Assembly (NCBI GenBank): GCA_902760965.1
Contig: CACWIN010000027.1
Coordinates: 1-32,724, forward strand
Origin: an uncultured Bacteroidales bacterium
GTDB lineage: Bacteria > Bacteroidota > Bacteroidia > Bacteroidales > Bacteroidaceae
Reading direction: 5' to 3'
DNA length: 32,724 nt
Shown here: positions 25,236 through 32,724 of the stretch, in pieces
How the letters are laid out: each line of letters starts with the position of its first letter
How positions within the stretch are numbered: the first letter of the stretch is position 1
Program-made: the position numbers and the translations under genes
The notes under the pieces: generated by a model
What the model saw: only the letters and a program-made list of their open reading frames with translations
Database searches by the model: none
What the model was told of the DNA's origin: nothing

Positions 25236-26201
25236 ATGGAAAAGAAAGACCTTAAGATAGTATTTATGGGAACCCCCGAGTTTGCCCAGTTTACACTGCA
25301 GCGGCTTGTTGAGGAGAACTATAATATAGTAGGTGTGGTTACCATGCCCGATAAACCCATGGGCCGTCATGGCAGCGTGCTCCAGAGCAGCCCCGTAAAG
25401 AAATATGCGGTAGAGCAGGGGATACCTGTCCTACAGCCCGAAAAGCTTAAGGATCCCGCTTTCATTGAACAACTGTCGGCCCTGAATGCCGATCTGCAGA
25501 TTGTGGTTGCGTTCCGTATGCTCCCCGAGATTGTATGGAGCATGCCCCGTCTGGGCACCTTTAACCTGCACGGTTCGCTTCTGCCTCAGTATCGCGGTGC
25601 CGCCCCCATTAACTGGGCAATAATAAACGGTGACAAGGAGACAGGCGTAACCACCTTTTTCCTTAAGCACGAGATTGATACCGGCGACATAATCTACAGG
25701 GAAAGCATCCCAATCCTGCCGACCGATAATGCCGGCACCATGCACGACAAGCTTATGGCTCTTGGTGCCGACCTGACTGTTAAAACCTTGCAGGATATCC
25801 TTGCCGGTAATGTCAAGCCTATCCCGCAGGCTGAGATTCCGGCCGATGAACTGCGCCCAGCCCCCAAGATATTCAAGGAGACCTGCCGTATAGACTGGAA
25901 CCAGTCCACAGCCCGAATAAACGACTTTATCCGCGGCCTCTCCCCATACCCCGCCGCCTGGACTGTCCTTCATGCCGCTGATGGTAGTGAACATGACTAT
26001 AAGATATACGCTGCAGAACCTGTCCCGGATGCACCCAAGCAAAAGCCCGGCACTATAACTTGTGATGGACGCAAGAACCTCTGCGTGGCCACCTCTGATG
26101 GCGCCCTCCGCCTCCTTGAAGTCCAAATTGCAGGCAAAAAACGAATGGATATCTGCTCCTTCCTGTGCGGTACAGACCTCACTAGTTGCTCATTTTATTG
26201 A
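25236..26201 (+). CDS. fmt: Methionyl-tRNA formyltransferase
   Basis: Formylates initiator Met-tRNA with 10-formyl-tetrahydrofolate. Protein of 321 residues, full length. KIVFMGTPEFAQFTLQRL opens the Rossmann domain. VVAFRMLPEIVWSMPRLGTFNLHGSLLPQYRGAAPINWAI is spread over about residues 88-127 and carries the catalytic Asn, His and Asp region (the Asp in HEIDTGDII). The C-terminal OB domain starts near 205 and carries GLSPYPAAWT and QIAGKKRMD. It is the last gene of the packed run; 144 bases follow before the sigma factor. A functional link to folC in the same window exists through folate, but it is on the other strand and distant. Confidence 0.95.
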   Translation: MEKKDLKIVFMGTPEFAQFTLQRLVEENYNIVGVVTMPDKPMGRHGSVLQSSPVKKYAVEQGIPVLQPEKLKDPAFIEQLSALNADLQIVVAFRMLPEIVWSMPRLGTFNLHGSLLPQYRGAAPINWAIINGDKETGVTTFFLKHEIDTGDIIYRESIPILPTDNAGTMHDKLMALGADLTVKTLQDILAGNVKPIPQAEIPADELRPAPKIFKETCRIDWNQSTARINDFIRGLSPYPAAWTVLHAADGSEHDYKIYAAEPVPDAPKQKPGTITCDGRKNLCVATSDGALRLLEVQIAGKKRMDICSFLCGTDLTSCSFY

Positions 26202-26230
26202 CCCCAAAAGTGTTAAAATCAGGTTTTTTG

Positions 26231-26262
26231 TTGCGCATTAAGAAAAATTCACATTATCTTTG
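26231..26262 (+). promoter_or_regulatory. Promoter of the sigma factor gene
   Basis: TATCTTTG at 26255-26262 is a perfect TAnnTTTG box; TTG at 26231-26233 lies 21 bases upstream, inside a T-rich stretch. The leader to the ATG is about 75-80 bases, longer than for other genes in the window, and A/C-rich without an obvious structure. Confidence 0.7.
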
Positions 26263-26345
26263 CCAGCACAAGAACAAAATTATTCACTAAAACGAACTGC
26301 CTATAGACTGAACTTTACTCCAATAACCAAGTAAAGAAGAAGTAA

Positions 26346-26942
26346 ATGATGAATTTGAATCAGCTTGCCGACGATGAGTTGGTAGCACTCTATTCAAACG
26401 GAAACAATAAGGCGTTCGATACCCTCTTGACACGTTATCAGGATAAGTTGTACTCGTACATCAACTTTGTTGTACGCAACCGTGACCTGTCCGATGACAT
26501 TTTCCAGGAAACATTCGTAAAGGCAATAGTAACCCTGCAAAAGGGCAATTATACCAGCACAGGCAAGTTCGGTGCCTGGCTGACCCGCATAGCTCACAAT
26601 CTTATAATTGACTATTTCCGTCAGGACAAGAACGAGAATACCGTGAGCAATGACGCTCAGGAGTATGACCTGCTGAACAACGCCAATCTGTCCGAGTCAA
26701 ACATTGAGGACTCAATGATAAACGAGCAGACCCTGGTTGACGTTCGTCGTCTTGTAGACGCACTCCCTGACAATCAGCGTGAGGTAGTCTTTATGCGTTA
26801 CTATCAGGATTTGAGTTTCAAGGAGATAGCCGATATCACAGGCGTTTCGATCAATACCGCACTGGGCCGCATGCGCTACGCTTTGATCAACATCCGCAAG
26901 ATGTCGGTCGAGAAAGGCATAGCTCTTACCATTGCCGAATAA
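26346..26942 (+). CDS. RNA polymerase sigma-70 family factor (ECF-like)
   Basis: Directs RNA polymerase to a set of promoters not knowable from this window. Protein of 198 residues; ATG at 26346 or 26349. Region 2 spans about 20-95 (AFDTLLTRYQDKLYSYINFV, DLSDDIFQETFVKA, FGAWLTRIAHNLIIDYFRQ). A linker of about 40 acidic, Asn-rich residues follows, then region 4 at about 130-185 (LPDNQREVVFMRYYQDLSFKEIA, GVSINTALGRMRYALINIRK). There is no anti-sigma gene with a membrane segment next to it, unlike typical SusCD-linked ECFs. Instead a 59-residue soluble protein follows, and a terminator closes the pair. It sits between fmt and rpe, which looks like a conserved housekeeping sigma and not a locus-specific one. 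Confidence 0.92.
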   Translation: MMNLNQLADDELVALYSNGNNKAFDTLLTRYQDKLYSYINFVVRNRDLSDDIFQETFVKAIVTLQKGNYTSTGKFGAWLTRIAHNLIIDYFRQDKNENTVSNDAQEYDLLNNANLSESNIEDSMINEQTLVDVRRLVDALPDNQREVVFMRYYQDLSFKEIADITGVSINTALGRMRYALINIRKMSVEKGIALTIAE

Positions 26943-26983
26943 GCCCAGACGGCAAATCAGATTTTTTTCCTGATTCATATACT

Positions 26984-26991
26984 ATTTTTGT
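26984..26991 (+). promoter_or_regulatory. Possible -7 box before the 59-residue gene
   Basis: TATTTTTG fits TAnnTTTG and lies 41 bases before the ATG at 27033. A small AATCAG/CTGATT stem (26956-26976) around a T-run lies just upstream, possibly attenuating read-through from the sigma gene. Confidence 0.4.
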
Positions 26992-27032
26992 TGAGTCCGC
27001 GTTTTATATGTGAACTTAGCAAAAGGACGCCT

Positions 27033-27212
27033 ATGGATCAAACATCTACTACTTCTTCTTATCTTACTGAAAACGTAATACGCACTGCCCTTAAGAGTGT
27101 TTCTTATGGCCAGCCGGCCCAAAAGACGCTTGATTTTATACGCAGTTTTGCAGCAGGGCTGCGTTTCGTAAACGAGTTGTCCGATGAAGCATCGGTCTAC
27201 TCACTCAACTAA
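27033..27212 (+). CDS. 59-residue conserved-looking small protein downstream of the sigma factor
   Basis: Unknown function. From ATG at 27033 the product is MDQTSTTSSYLTENVIRTAL, then a Lys/Ser stretch, then TLDFIRSFAAGLRF near residue 40 and a short acidic tail. The frame is open upstream to a TTG at 26988, but the ATG gives a cleaner start after a plausible promoter. No signal peptide, membrane helix or zinc motif. The middle looks like one amphipathic helix (QKTLDFIRSFAAGLRFVNEL). I believe similar short ORFs with a (T)LDFIR(x)FA core follow the same sigma factor in other Bacteroidales, but cannot confirm. A cytosolic regulator of the sigma factor is one guess. It ends two bases before a strong terminator. 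Confidence 0.7.
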   Translation: MDQTSTTSSYLTENVIRTALKSVSYGQPAQKTLDFIRSFAAGLRFVNELSDEASVYSLN

Positions 27213-27213
27213 G

Positions 27214-27243
27214 AGCAGGACATAATCCTGCTTTCTTTTTTTA
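27214..27243 (+). terminator. Rho-independent terminator after the sigma factor pair
   Basis: AGCAGGA (27214-27220) pairs perfectly with TCCTGCT (27226-27232) around the loop CATAA and is followed by TTCTTTTTTTATT. It separates the sigma factor unit from rpe. Confidence 0.85.
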
Positions 27244-27258
27244 TTGTCAAATTATCAC

Positions 27259-27266
27259 TACTTTTG
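27259..27266 (+). promoter_or_regulatory. -7 box of rpe
   Basis: TACTTTTG fits TAnnTTTG, 47 bases before the rpe ATG and just after the terminator. No clear -33 TTTG is seen. Confidence 0.55.
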
Positions 27267-27313
27267 CAGAGTGATTCCGTAAGGGGTCTGATAATTTGAA
27301 AAATACAGATTCA

Positions 27314-27964
27314 ATGAGCACTATTGTAGCACCATCGCTTCTGTCGGCCAATTTTGGCGATCTTAGAAAGGATTTGGAAATGATAAACCGCAGCCAGGCC
27401 GATTGGCTGCATCTGGATATCATGGACGGTGTGTTTGTTCCTAACATATCGTTTGGTTTTCCTGTACTCAAATATGTGGCCAAGTACTGCACCAAGCCCC
27501 TTGACCTGCATCTTATGATAGTTGAGCCCGAAAAGTTCCTGGACCGTTTTCAGGAGCTGGGTGTTGCAACATATAATGTGCACTATGAGGCTTGCACTCA
27601 TCTTAACCGCACTATAACCGAGATTAAGAACCGCGGAATGAAAGCTGCGGTAACCCTGAATCCTTCAACACCGGTATCAATGCTTACCGATGTGATCCGT
27701 GACGTTGACATGGTGCTGCTCATGACCGTGAATCCCGGATTTGGCGGCCAAAAGTTCATTGAACACTCAATAGACAAGGTTAAGGAGCTGCGCCGTCTTA
27801 TAACCGAGACCGGTTCGAACGCACTGATCGAGGTTGACGGAGGCGTTACCTTTGAGACCGCACCCCGCCTGGTAAAGGCAGGCGTGGATGTGCTTGTATC
27901 GGGCAATACGGTATTCTCCGCTCCAGATCCTGAAGCCGCAATCCTTGAACTTAAAAAGCTGTAA
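27314..27964 (+). CDS. rpe: Ribulose-phosphate 3-epimerase
   Basis: Interconverts ribulose 5-phosphate and xylulose 5-phosphate in the pentose phosphate pathway. Protein of 216 residues from ATG at 27314; the frame is open six codons upstream from a TTG, but the family begins STIVAPSLLSANFG. TIM-barrel motifs: LHLDIMDGVFVPNISFG with metal-binding His and Asp, LDLHLMIVEPEKF, VLLMTVNPGFGGQKFI and EVDGGVTFETAP with the catalytic Asp. It begins its own transcript after the terminator, and comEC follows after six bases. Its product pool links to the araD product at the other end of the window, but only metabolically. Confidence 0.96.
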   Translation: MSTIVAPSLLSANFGDLRKDLEMINRSQADWLHLDIMDGVFVPNISFGFPVLKYVAKYCTKPLDLHLMIVEPEKFLDRFQELGVATYNVHYEACTHLNRTITEIKNRGMKAAVTLNPSTPVSMLTDVIRDVDMVLLMTVNPGFGGQKFIEHSIDKVKELRRLITETGSNALIEVDGGVTFETAPRLVKAGVDVLVSGNTVFSAPDPEAAILELKKL

Positions 27965-27970
27965 ATTAAG

Positions 27971-29530
27971 GTGAGATTTCAGGACTGGCCCTCATTAAGG
28001 CTGGTCATTCCCCTTATTGCTGGGATAATAATATCGGATACCATTGATGACACCCATACCGTGATTACGGTATCGGCAGCGCTGCTTTGTAGTGCATTGG
28101 TTGTAGTAATATTGTCATTCATATATAACGACAGACTGGCTGTATTGTACGGCGCCGGCCTGTCGCTTTGTTTTGCGTGTATTGGTTCAATGCTGTATGC
28201 CTTGCACAGCCGGCAAGTCATGGTGGAATGGAAACCCGGACCGGCCACGCATAAGGGAATGCTTATTGAATATCCGTACGAGAGGGCCCGAAGTTACCGA
28301 TTGGACCTGGTGCTTGAGGATAGTCCGTACACCGATATTAAGATATACCTGTACGTGCCTAAGGACAGTCTGTCGGCAGCACTTGTGCCGGGAGAGCATA
28401 TTGTATTTAACGGAACCGTAAACAAGCCGTCAAATGATGGTACCCCCGATTTTGATTATGCTGCCTATCTGTACAGGCACGGGATATCGGGCACGCTTTG
28501 GGTGCCGGCAGACCGTTGGCGCAGGATGGCATCGGCCTTAAACCTGCCATTCAGGGCTAAAGCGGCCCGTACAAGGCGCATAATGTATGACAAATATAAG
28601 GAGTGGGGACTTAAAGGGAATGTACTGGCTGTTGTGTCGGCAGTATCGCTTGGTATAAAACGTGAGCTGGACCAGGGACTAAAGCAGATGTATTCCACAT
28701 CGGGGGCCAGTCATGTGCTGGCGGTATCGGGCCTGCATGTGGGGATAATGTGCGCGTTCCTGTATTTCATGATGCCGGCGTTCCTGTTCAAAAGGCGTTG
28801 GATAAGGGATGTTATAGTCATGACGGTCATGTGGGGGTATGCAGTCATGATAGGACTGCCTCTTTCAATTACCCGTTCGCTCATAATGTTCTCAATGCTG
28901 GCGCTGTGCAAGGTGCTTCACAGGGACAGTTCCGGAATAAACACCCTGTCATTGGCCGCGCTAGTGATTCTTATGTGCAACCCGGCGGCTCTGTTTGACC
29001 TTGGGTTCCAGCTGTCGTTCCTGGCGGTACTGTTCATCCTGCTGCTGGAACCGGAGTTTTCGGCACTTGTAAAGCCGCGTACAGCGGTGGGGACCTACAT
29101 ACGTGACCTGATATCGGTCTCCATTGCAGCCCAGATAGGCACTGCGCCGGTCATCATGTACAATTTTGCCAACTTTTCGACCTATTTCCTTGTTACAAAC
29201 CTGGTAATTGTGCCGCTTATGTTCCTGACCGTCTGCATGTCAATGACGCTGTGGGTGGTGGGCTGGATTGAACCCTTGCGGTGGGTTACGGTAAAGTGCC
29301 TGTCAGGCCTGGTGGGAATACAGAACGCCTGCCTTGAAAAAATTGTAGGCCTGCCGCATTCAAGAATGGACATAAGCATTGACAATCCGTTGACTGTGTG
29401 GATCATATATGCAGTCATCCTGCTTGTGTTCCTGTGGATAAAGGAACGGCGCACACATAGGCTGGTCCAGGCTCTGGCGTGTATTGCCGTTCAATGCATA
29501 GCGGTAACCATTCAAAGCTTTGTTGTTTGA
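27971..29530 (+). CDS. comEC: ComEC/Rec2-family DNA uptake channel protein, short form
   Basis: Inner-membrane protein whose relatives move single-stranded DNA into the cytoplasm during transformation. Protein of 519 residues with GTG start at 27971, six bases after rpe. The N-terminal DUF4131 region fills about 1-180, with an OB-like part (GMLIEYPYERARSYRLDLVL, PGEHIVFNGTVNKPSNDGTPDFDYAAYL). The Competence membrane domain starts near 215, with the hallmark TSGASHVLAVSGLHVGI. About ten hydrophobic segments in all. The metallo-beta-lactamase domain found at the C-terminus of many ComEC proteins is absent, and the protein ends after its last helix. A promoter for the next gene overlaps its last codons. 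DNA uptake has not been shown for most organisms with this gene. Confidence 0.93.
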   Translation: MRFQDWPSLRLVIPLIAGIIISDTIDDTHTVITVSAALLCSALVVVILSFIYNDRLAVLYGAGLSLCFACIGSMLYALHSRQVMVEWKPGPATHKGMLIEYPYERARSYRLDLVLEDSPYTDIKIYLYVPKDSLSAALVPGEHIVFNGTVNKPSNDGTPDFDYAAYLYRHGISGTLWVPADRWRRMASALNLPFRAKAARTRRIMYDKYKEWGLKGNVLAVVSAVSLGIKRELDQGLKQMYSTSGASHVLAVSGLHVGIMCAFLYFMMPAFLFKRRWIRDVIVMTVMWGYAVMIGLPLSITRSLIMFSMLALCKVLHRDSSGINTLSLAALVILMCNPAALFDLGFQLSFLAVLFILLLEPEFSALVKPRTAVGTYIRDLISVSIAAQIGTAPVIMYNFANFSTYFLVTNLVIVPLMFLTVCMSMTLWVVGWIEPLRWVTVKCLSGLVGIQNACLEKIVGLPHSRMDISIDNPLTVWIIYAVILLVFLWIKERRTHRLVQALACIAVQCIAVTIQSFVV

Positions 29531-29549
29531 ATCATTCTGTGTACCTTTG
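29519..29549 (+). promoter_or_regulatory. Promoter of the DHH phosphoesterase gene, inside the end of comEC
   Basis: TTTG at 29519-29522 and TACCTTTG at 29542-29549 are spaced by 19 bases, a textbook match. Transcription would begin around 29555-29558, on or just before the ATG at 29557, so the mRNA may be leaderless or start 12 bases before the second ATG at 29569. Confidence 0.75.
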
Positions 29550-29556
29550 CAGGGTT

Positions 29557-30618
29557 ATGATAGAAAATATGTTTTTGAGCAGTGATGTGGCTGAGTTTCG
29601 CCAATGGATGTCATGGGCAGACCGCTTTGTGATACTGACTCACATCAACCCCGACGGCGATGCGGCAGGTTCGTCGCTTGCGCTGTGCCAATATCTTAAG
29701 AACAAGGGTAAGGATGCTGTCGTGATAGTACCCGACGCCTCCCCTGCTTTTCTGTCATGGCTACCCGGTTTTGACGACATCAAGGTTTACGCCAACGATC
29801 CCCAAAAAGCCGAGGACCTGGTTTACAAGGCCGATGTATTATGCTGTCTTGACTTTAATGTGGTTGGACGCATAGGCAAAGTGGCCGCCAGTTTCCTTTA
29901 CTCCAATGCAAAAAAGTTCCTGTTGGACCACCATCCTTATCCCGGTGCCAATTTTGATATCACGTTATCGCACCCCGAGGCATCGTCAACATCCGAGATG
30001 GTGTTCCACCTGATCTGCGCAATGGGCGGTTTCAACGACATAACGCTTGAGATTGCAACCTGCATCTATACCGGAATAATGACCGATACCGGCGGCCTTT
30101 CGTACAACAGCAACAACAGTACGCTGTTCCTGGCGATTGCCCATCTGCTTGAAAAGGGTATTGACAAGGATGAAATTTACCGCAAGGTCTATTATAACTA
30201 CTCCGAGTCAAGACTAAGGCTTCAAGGGTACGTGCTGAACGAAAAGATGAAAGTGTTCCCACAGTTCTCAACATCGCTTATCACACTGTCCAATAAGGAA
30301 CTTAAGCGGTTCTCATACCGCAAGGGCGATACCGAGGGCTTTGTTAACATGCCCTTGCAGATAAACGGCGTGTCCATGTCGGCCTTTTTCCGCGAGGATA
30401 TAGAATCGGGCGTAATAAAACTGTCGTTCCGTTCGGTTGGAAGTGTGCCTTGCAACCGTTTTGCAACCGATTTCTTTAACGGCGGCGGGCACCAGAATGC
30501 AGCCGGCGGAGAATTCCGTGGTACGATGGACGAGGCCGTGGAGCGCTTTATGAAAGGATTGGAAGAGTGGTCAAAATCGACCGAAGACTGTATAAGACAA
30601 CTTTTTACCGGAAAGTGA
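29557..30618 (+). CDS. DHH/DHHA1-family phosphoesterase (NrnA/GdpP-like, soluble)
   Basis: Probable exonuclease of short oligonucleotides (nanoRNase) or phosphatase of pAp or cyclic dinucleotides, cytoplasmic. Protein of 353 residues from ATG at 29557; MFLSSDVAEF at 29569 (349 residues) is equally plausible. Metal-binding motifs: THINPDGDAAGSS near 30-42, CCLDFN near 95, the family-defining DHHPYPG near 127 and TGIMTDTGG near 180. The DHHA1 domain ends in GGGHQNAAGGEF near 315. The frame is open upstream into comEC but not used. Two bases after its stop the DUF4827 lipoprotein gene begins. A c-di-AMP role is not supported, as there is no PAS, GGDEF or membrane part. Confidence 0.93.
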   Translation: MIENMFLSSDVAEFRQWMSWADRFVILTHINPDGDAAGSSLALCQYLKNKGKDAVVIVPDASPAFLSWLPGFDDIKVYANDPQKAEDLVYKADVLCCLDFNVVGRIGKVAASFLYSNAKKFLLDHHPYPGANFDITLSHPEASSTSEMVFHLICAMGGFNDITLEIATCIYTGIMTDTGGLSYNSNNSTLFLAIAHLLEKGIDKDEIYRKVYYNYSESRLRLQGYVLNEKMKVFPQFSTSLITLSNKELKRFSYRKGDTEGFVNMPLQINGVSMSAFFREDIESGVIKLSFRSVGSVPCNRFATDFFNGGGHQNAAGGEFRGTMDEAVERFMKGLEEWSKSTEDCIRQLFTGK

Positions 30619-30619
30619 T

Positions 30620-31243
30620 ATGAAAAAACTGTTGTATCTGGCCGCTTGCCTGACTGCTGTGTTATGTGTATTCCCGTCATGCGACGACGAGGAGACTTAC
30701 GCCGAACAGAAAGAGCGTGAAAAGAACCAGATAATGGATTACATAAGCAGGAACAACATTACTGTCATTGATTTTGAGGATTTTATCCGTGATACCGTAA
30801 CTGATGTCAGCAAGAACGAATACGTCCTGTTCCCCGATAACGGAGTATATATGCAGATTGTACGCCGTGGCGAGGGCAAGATTATTCCTGCCGGCTGGAA
30901 AGACAATATCAATGCAAGATATGTTGAGGTGTACCTGCCCACTGGCGACACCCTTAACATGAACCGTTGGAATAACAATCCCGATGTGTTTTATCTGGAG
31001 CGCAAAGGCGATGAATACACCGCATCATTCAAATGGGGAACCATGGCTCAAAGGTACGGCTATTCCGTTCCCAACTCATGGCTCATGCCGCTCCCATATA
31101 TCAAGCCCGGATTCCTTAATGCACGTTCAGCCAAGGTGCGTATGATTGTGCCCCACAACCAGGGTACCCAAAGGGCTGCATCACAAGTTTATCCAACTTT
31201 TTACGAAATAGAATATTCCCCCGAACAGTATGGCAATGATTAA
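30620..31243 (+). CDS. DUF4827-family lipoprotein
   Basis: Protein of 207 residues with a lipoprotein signal peptide (MKKLLYLAACLTAVLCVFPSC, Cys21) followed by the acidic DDEETYAEQKEREKNQI helix, typical of DUF4827. The family resembles FKBP-type peptidyl-prolyl isomerase folds, but no activity has been shown and I see no catalytic signature. It would be tethered to a membrane, facing the periplasm or surface. It starts two bases after the DHH gene stop and its last 14 bases overlap the start of the phosphohexomutase gene (31230), so the three are likely co-translated. Bacteroidales often keep DHH and DUF4827 adjacent, as far as I recall. Confidence 0.85.
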   Translation: MKKLLYLAACLTAVLCVFPSCDDEETYAEQKEREKNQIMDYISRNNITVIDFEDFIRDTVTDVSKNEYVLFPDNGVYMQIVRRGEGKIIPAGWKDNINARYVEVYLPTGDTLNMNRWNNNPDVFYLERKGDEYTASFKWGTMAQRYGYSVPNSWLMPLPYIKPGFLNARSAKVRMIVPHNQGTQRAASQVYPTFYEIEYSPEQYGND

Positions 31244-32612
31244 ATCTATCTCCGGCTTACGCGGAGAGATAGGCGGTCCTGCCGGAAATGGCCTGACCCC
31301 TTTAGACATAGTGAAGTTTACATCGGCTTACGCAACATGGGTACGTGAGGGTAATCCAAATGCTAAGCGGATAGTTGTGGGCCGTGATGCCCGTCTTTCA
31401 GGTGAGATGGTACGTCAGGTGGTATGCGGTACCCTTATGGGTATGGGCTTTGACGTGACCGATATAGGTCTGGCTACCACTCCTACCACCGAACTTGCAG
31501 TGACTTGGCTCAAGGCCGATGGCGGTCTTATCCTGACAGCCAGCCATAATCCCCGTCACTGGAATGCGCTCAAGCTGCTCAACAGCAAGGGTGAGTTCCT
31601 TACTGCCGCCGATGGCAACCGCGTACTTGAGATTGCCGAGAAAGAGGACTTTAATTACGCCGATGTTGACCAGTTGGGCCATTATTCTACTGATGACACC
31701 ATGAACCGCCGTCACATTGAGTCTGTCCTGGCTCTTGACCTGGTTGATGTTGAGGCTATCAGAAAGGCCAACTTCAAGGTTGCCATTGACTGTGTGAATT
31801 CAGTTGGTGGCGTTATCCTGCCTGAACTGCTTGATGCACTGGGCGTAAAGAGCGTTGACAAACTCTATTGCGAACCCACCGGTGATTTCCAGCATAACCC
31901 CGAGCCTCTGGAGAAGAACCTGGGTGATATAATGAACCTCATGAAGAAGGGTGGCCGTGACGTTGCATTCGTGGTTGACCCCGATGTTGACCGCCTGGCA
32001 TTCATTGATGAGAACGGCCAGATGTACGGTGAGGAATACACCCTTGTTACCGTTGCTGACTACGTTCTGCGCCACACTCCGGGCAATACCGTATCAAACC
32101 TGAGCTCAACCCGCGCCCTGCGTGACGTGACACGTCAGTACGGCGGTCAGTACAACGCTGCTGCAGTAGGTGAGGTCAATGTCACCACCAAGATGAAGGA
32201 GACCGGTGCCGTTATCGGCGGCGAGGGCAACGGTGGAGTCATCTATCCCGCTTCACACTATGGCCGTGATGCACTCGTAGGCATCGCCCTGTTCCTGAGC
32301 CATCTGGCACACATGAACATGAAAGTCAGTGAGCTGCGCAAGATATATCCTCCTTACTTCATCGCCAAGAACCGTATTGACCTTAAGCCCGGCACCGATG
32401 TTGATGCCATCCTCAATAAGGTCAAGGATATCTACGCAAAAGAGGAGATTAACGATATTGACGGCGTTAAGATTGACTTCCCCGACAAGTGGGTACATCT
32501 GCGCAAGAGCAATACCGAGCCCATTATCCGCGTCTATTCCGAGGCATCAACAATGGAGGCTGCCAACGCAATAGGCCAGGATGTGATGAATGTGATCAAC
32601 TCCATGATTTAA
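31230..32612 (+). CDS. glmM: Phosphoglucosamine mutase (phosphohexomutase family)
   Basis: Converts glucosamine 6-phosphate to glucosamine 1-phosphate on the way to UDP-GlcNAc, cytoplasmic; phosphomannomutase activity is a possible alternative. Protein of 460 residues. The opening [13 protein letters not shown], the catalytic phosphoserine Ser105 in [14 protein letters not shown] and the metal loop DPDVDRLAF are present. The sugar-binding [11 protein letters not shown] and phosphate-binding [14 protein letters not shown] near the end complete the set. ATG at 31230 overlaps the DUF4827 gene by 14 bases; ATG at 31236 also works. Many bacterial GlmM proteins have GIRGxxG at this point, whereas this one has GLRGEIG, a mild difference shared with the Bacteroidales branch. 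Confidence 0.9.
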   Translation: MAMIKSISGLRGEIGGPAGNGLTPLDIVKFTSAYATWVREGNPNAKRIVVGRDARLSGEMVRQVVCGTLMGMGFDVTDIGLATTPTTELAVTWLKADGGLILTASHNPRHWNALKLLNSKGEFLTAADGNRVLEIAEKEDFNYADVDQLGHYSTDDTMNRRHIESVLALDLVDVEAIRKANFKVAIDCVNSVGGVILPELLDALGVKSVDKLYCEPTGDFQHNPEPLEKNLGDIMNLMKKGGRDVAFVVDPDVDRLAFIDENGQMYGEEYTLVTVADYVLRHTPGNTVSNLSSTRALRDVTRQYGGQYNAAAVGEVNVTTKMKETGAVIGGEGNGGVIYPASHYGRDALVGIALFLSHLAHMNMKVSELRKIYPPYFIAKNRIDLKPGTDVDAILNKVKDIYAKEEINDIDGVKIDFPDKWVHLRKSNTEPIIRVYSEASTMEAANAIGQDVMNVINSMI

Positions 32613-32625
32613 GGCTCAATCCTTT

Positions 32626-32724
32626 ATGGCGGGCATATACGTACATATTCCGTTCTGTGCCCGACGCTGTATATACTGCGGCTTCTTCTCCACCGTGCGT
32701 GAAGCAGAAGCCGCACGTTATATA
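32626..32724 (+). CDS. hemW: Radical SAM heme chaperone HemW, first 33 residues (cut by window edge)
   Basis: ATG at 32626, 14 bases after the glmM stop, opens a frame that runs to the window end. The product begins [20 protein letters not shown]. Cys11, Cys15 and Cys18 form the CX3CX2C cluster motif of radical SAM enzymes, and the IPFCxxxCxYC(G/D)FxS pattern is that of HemW (formerly coproporphyrinogen oxidase-like HemN). HemW inserts heme into respiratory proteins rather than oxidising coproporphyrinogen. The rest is outside the window. Confidence 0.85.
   Translation, partial: MAGIYVHIPFCARRCIYCGFFSTVREAEAARYI

Noticed and set aside
25431-26126. 231-codon open frame on the minus strand across fmt
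   Set aside because: It is antisense to a clearly conserved fmt, has no family features, and mirrors fmt codon periodicity.
26956-26976. Small AATCAG/CTGATT hairpin as terminator of the sigma factor gene
   Set aside because: Only six AT-rich pairs, with the T-run in the loop instead of after the stem; kept only as a remark.
1-32724. Defence island, CRISPR array, insertion sequence or prophage
   Set aside because: All sizeable frames belong to metabolic, translation, envelope or regulatory genes, and no terminal repeats, transposase or direct-repeat arrays were seen.

Overview
The window is chromosomal DNA from a member of the Bacteroidales (Bacteroidota). Several independent signs agree: a gldE homologue next to ssb, families DUF4924, DUF4827 and DUF5723, Bacteroides-type lipoproteins, and promoters of the Bacteroidota form TAnnTTTG (-7), some with TTTG or TTG about 19-21 bases upstream (-33). 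I see no mobile element, CRISPR array, tRNA or rRNA. Coding density is high; the longest gene-free stretch is 226 bases (13531-13756).

Region 1 (1-6665, minus strand): a sugar operon read right to left: cytoplasmic galM, galK, a lipoprotein galM, a sodium:solute symporter, araD and araA (cut by the window edge). It joins galactose entry (mutarotation and phosphorylation) to the L-arabinose isomerase/epimerase steps. A 12-bp perfect inverted repeat lies before the first gene and is the best operator candidate. The symporter gene is frameshifted in its first membrane helix.

Region 2 (6757-10449, minus strand): grpE-dnaJ-folC, preceded by cdd. dnaJ has an apparent single-base deletion in its Gly/Phe linker. 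The grpE leader can pair with the bases just before the start codon.

Region 3 (10550-13530): a plus-strand LysM glucosaminidase lipoprotein converges on a minus-strand HU - 29-residue basic ribosomal-type protein - RNase G block. HU and ssb diverge from a 226-bp region with one clear promoter each way.

Region 4 (13757-26201, plus strand): ssb and gldE, then a promoter and a long tightly packed run: a 994-residue lipoprotein, a DUF5723 probable beta-barrel, a LysE-type exporter, DUF4924, prfC, a Sua5/YrdC protein, a CLC channel/antiporter and fmt. Several junctions overlap by one or four bases, implying translational coupling. The lipoprotein/DUF5723 pair is the least understood part of the window.

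Region 5 (26202-32724, plus strand): an ECF-like sigma factor and a 59-residue protein closed by a good terminator; then rpe and comEC; a DHH phosphoesterase with its own promoter inside the end of comEC; a DUF4827 lipoprotein; a phosphoglucosamine mutase-type enzyme (glmM); and the start of hemW.

Two disrupted housekeeping genes plus a missing AUG for gldE in 32 kb suggest that the sequence may contain assembly or base-call errors. I found no convincing new defence or mobile system. The main leads are the lipoprotein/barrel pair, the sigma factor/small protein pair, and candidate RNA or operator structures upstream of grpE, rng and the sugar operon.
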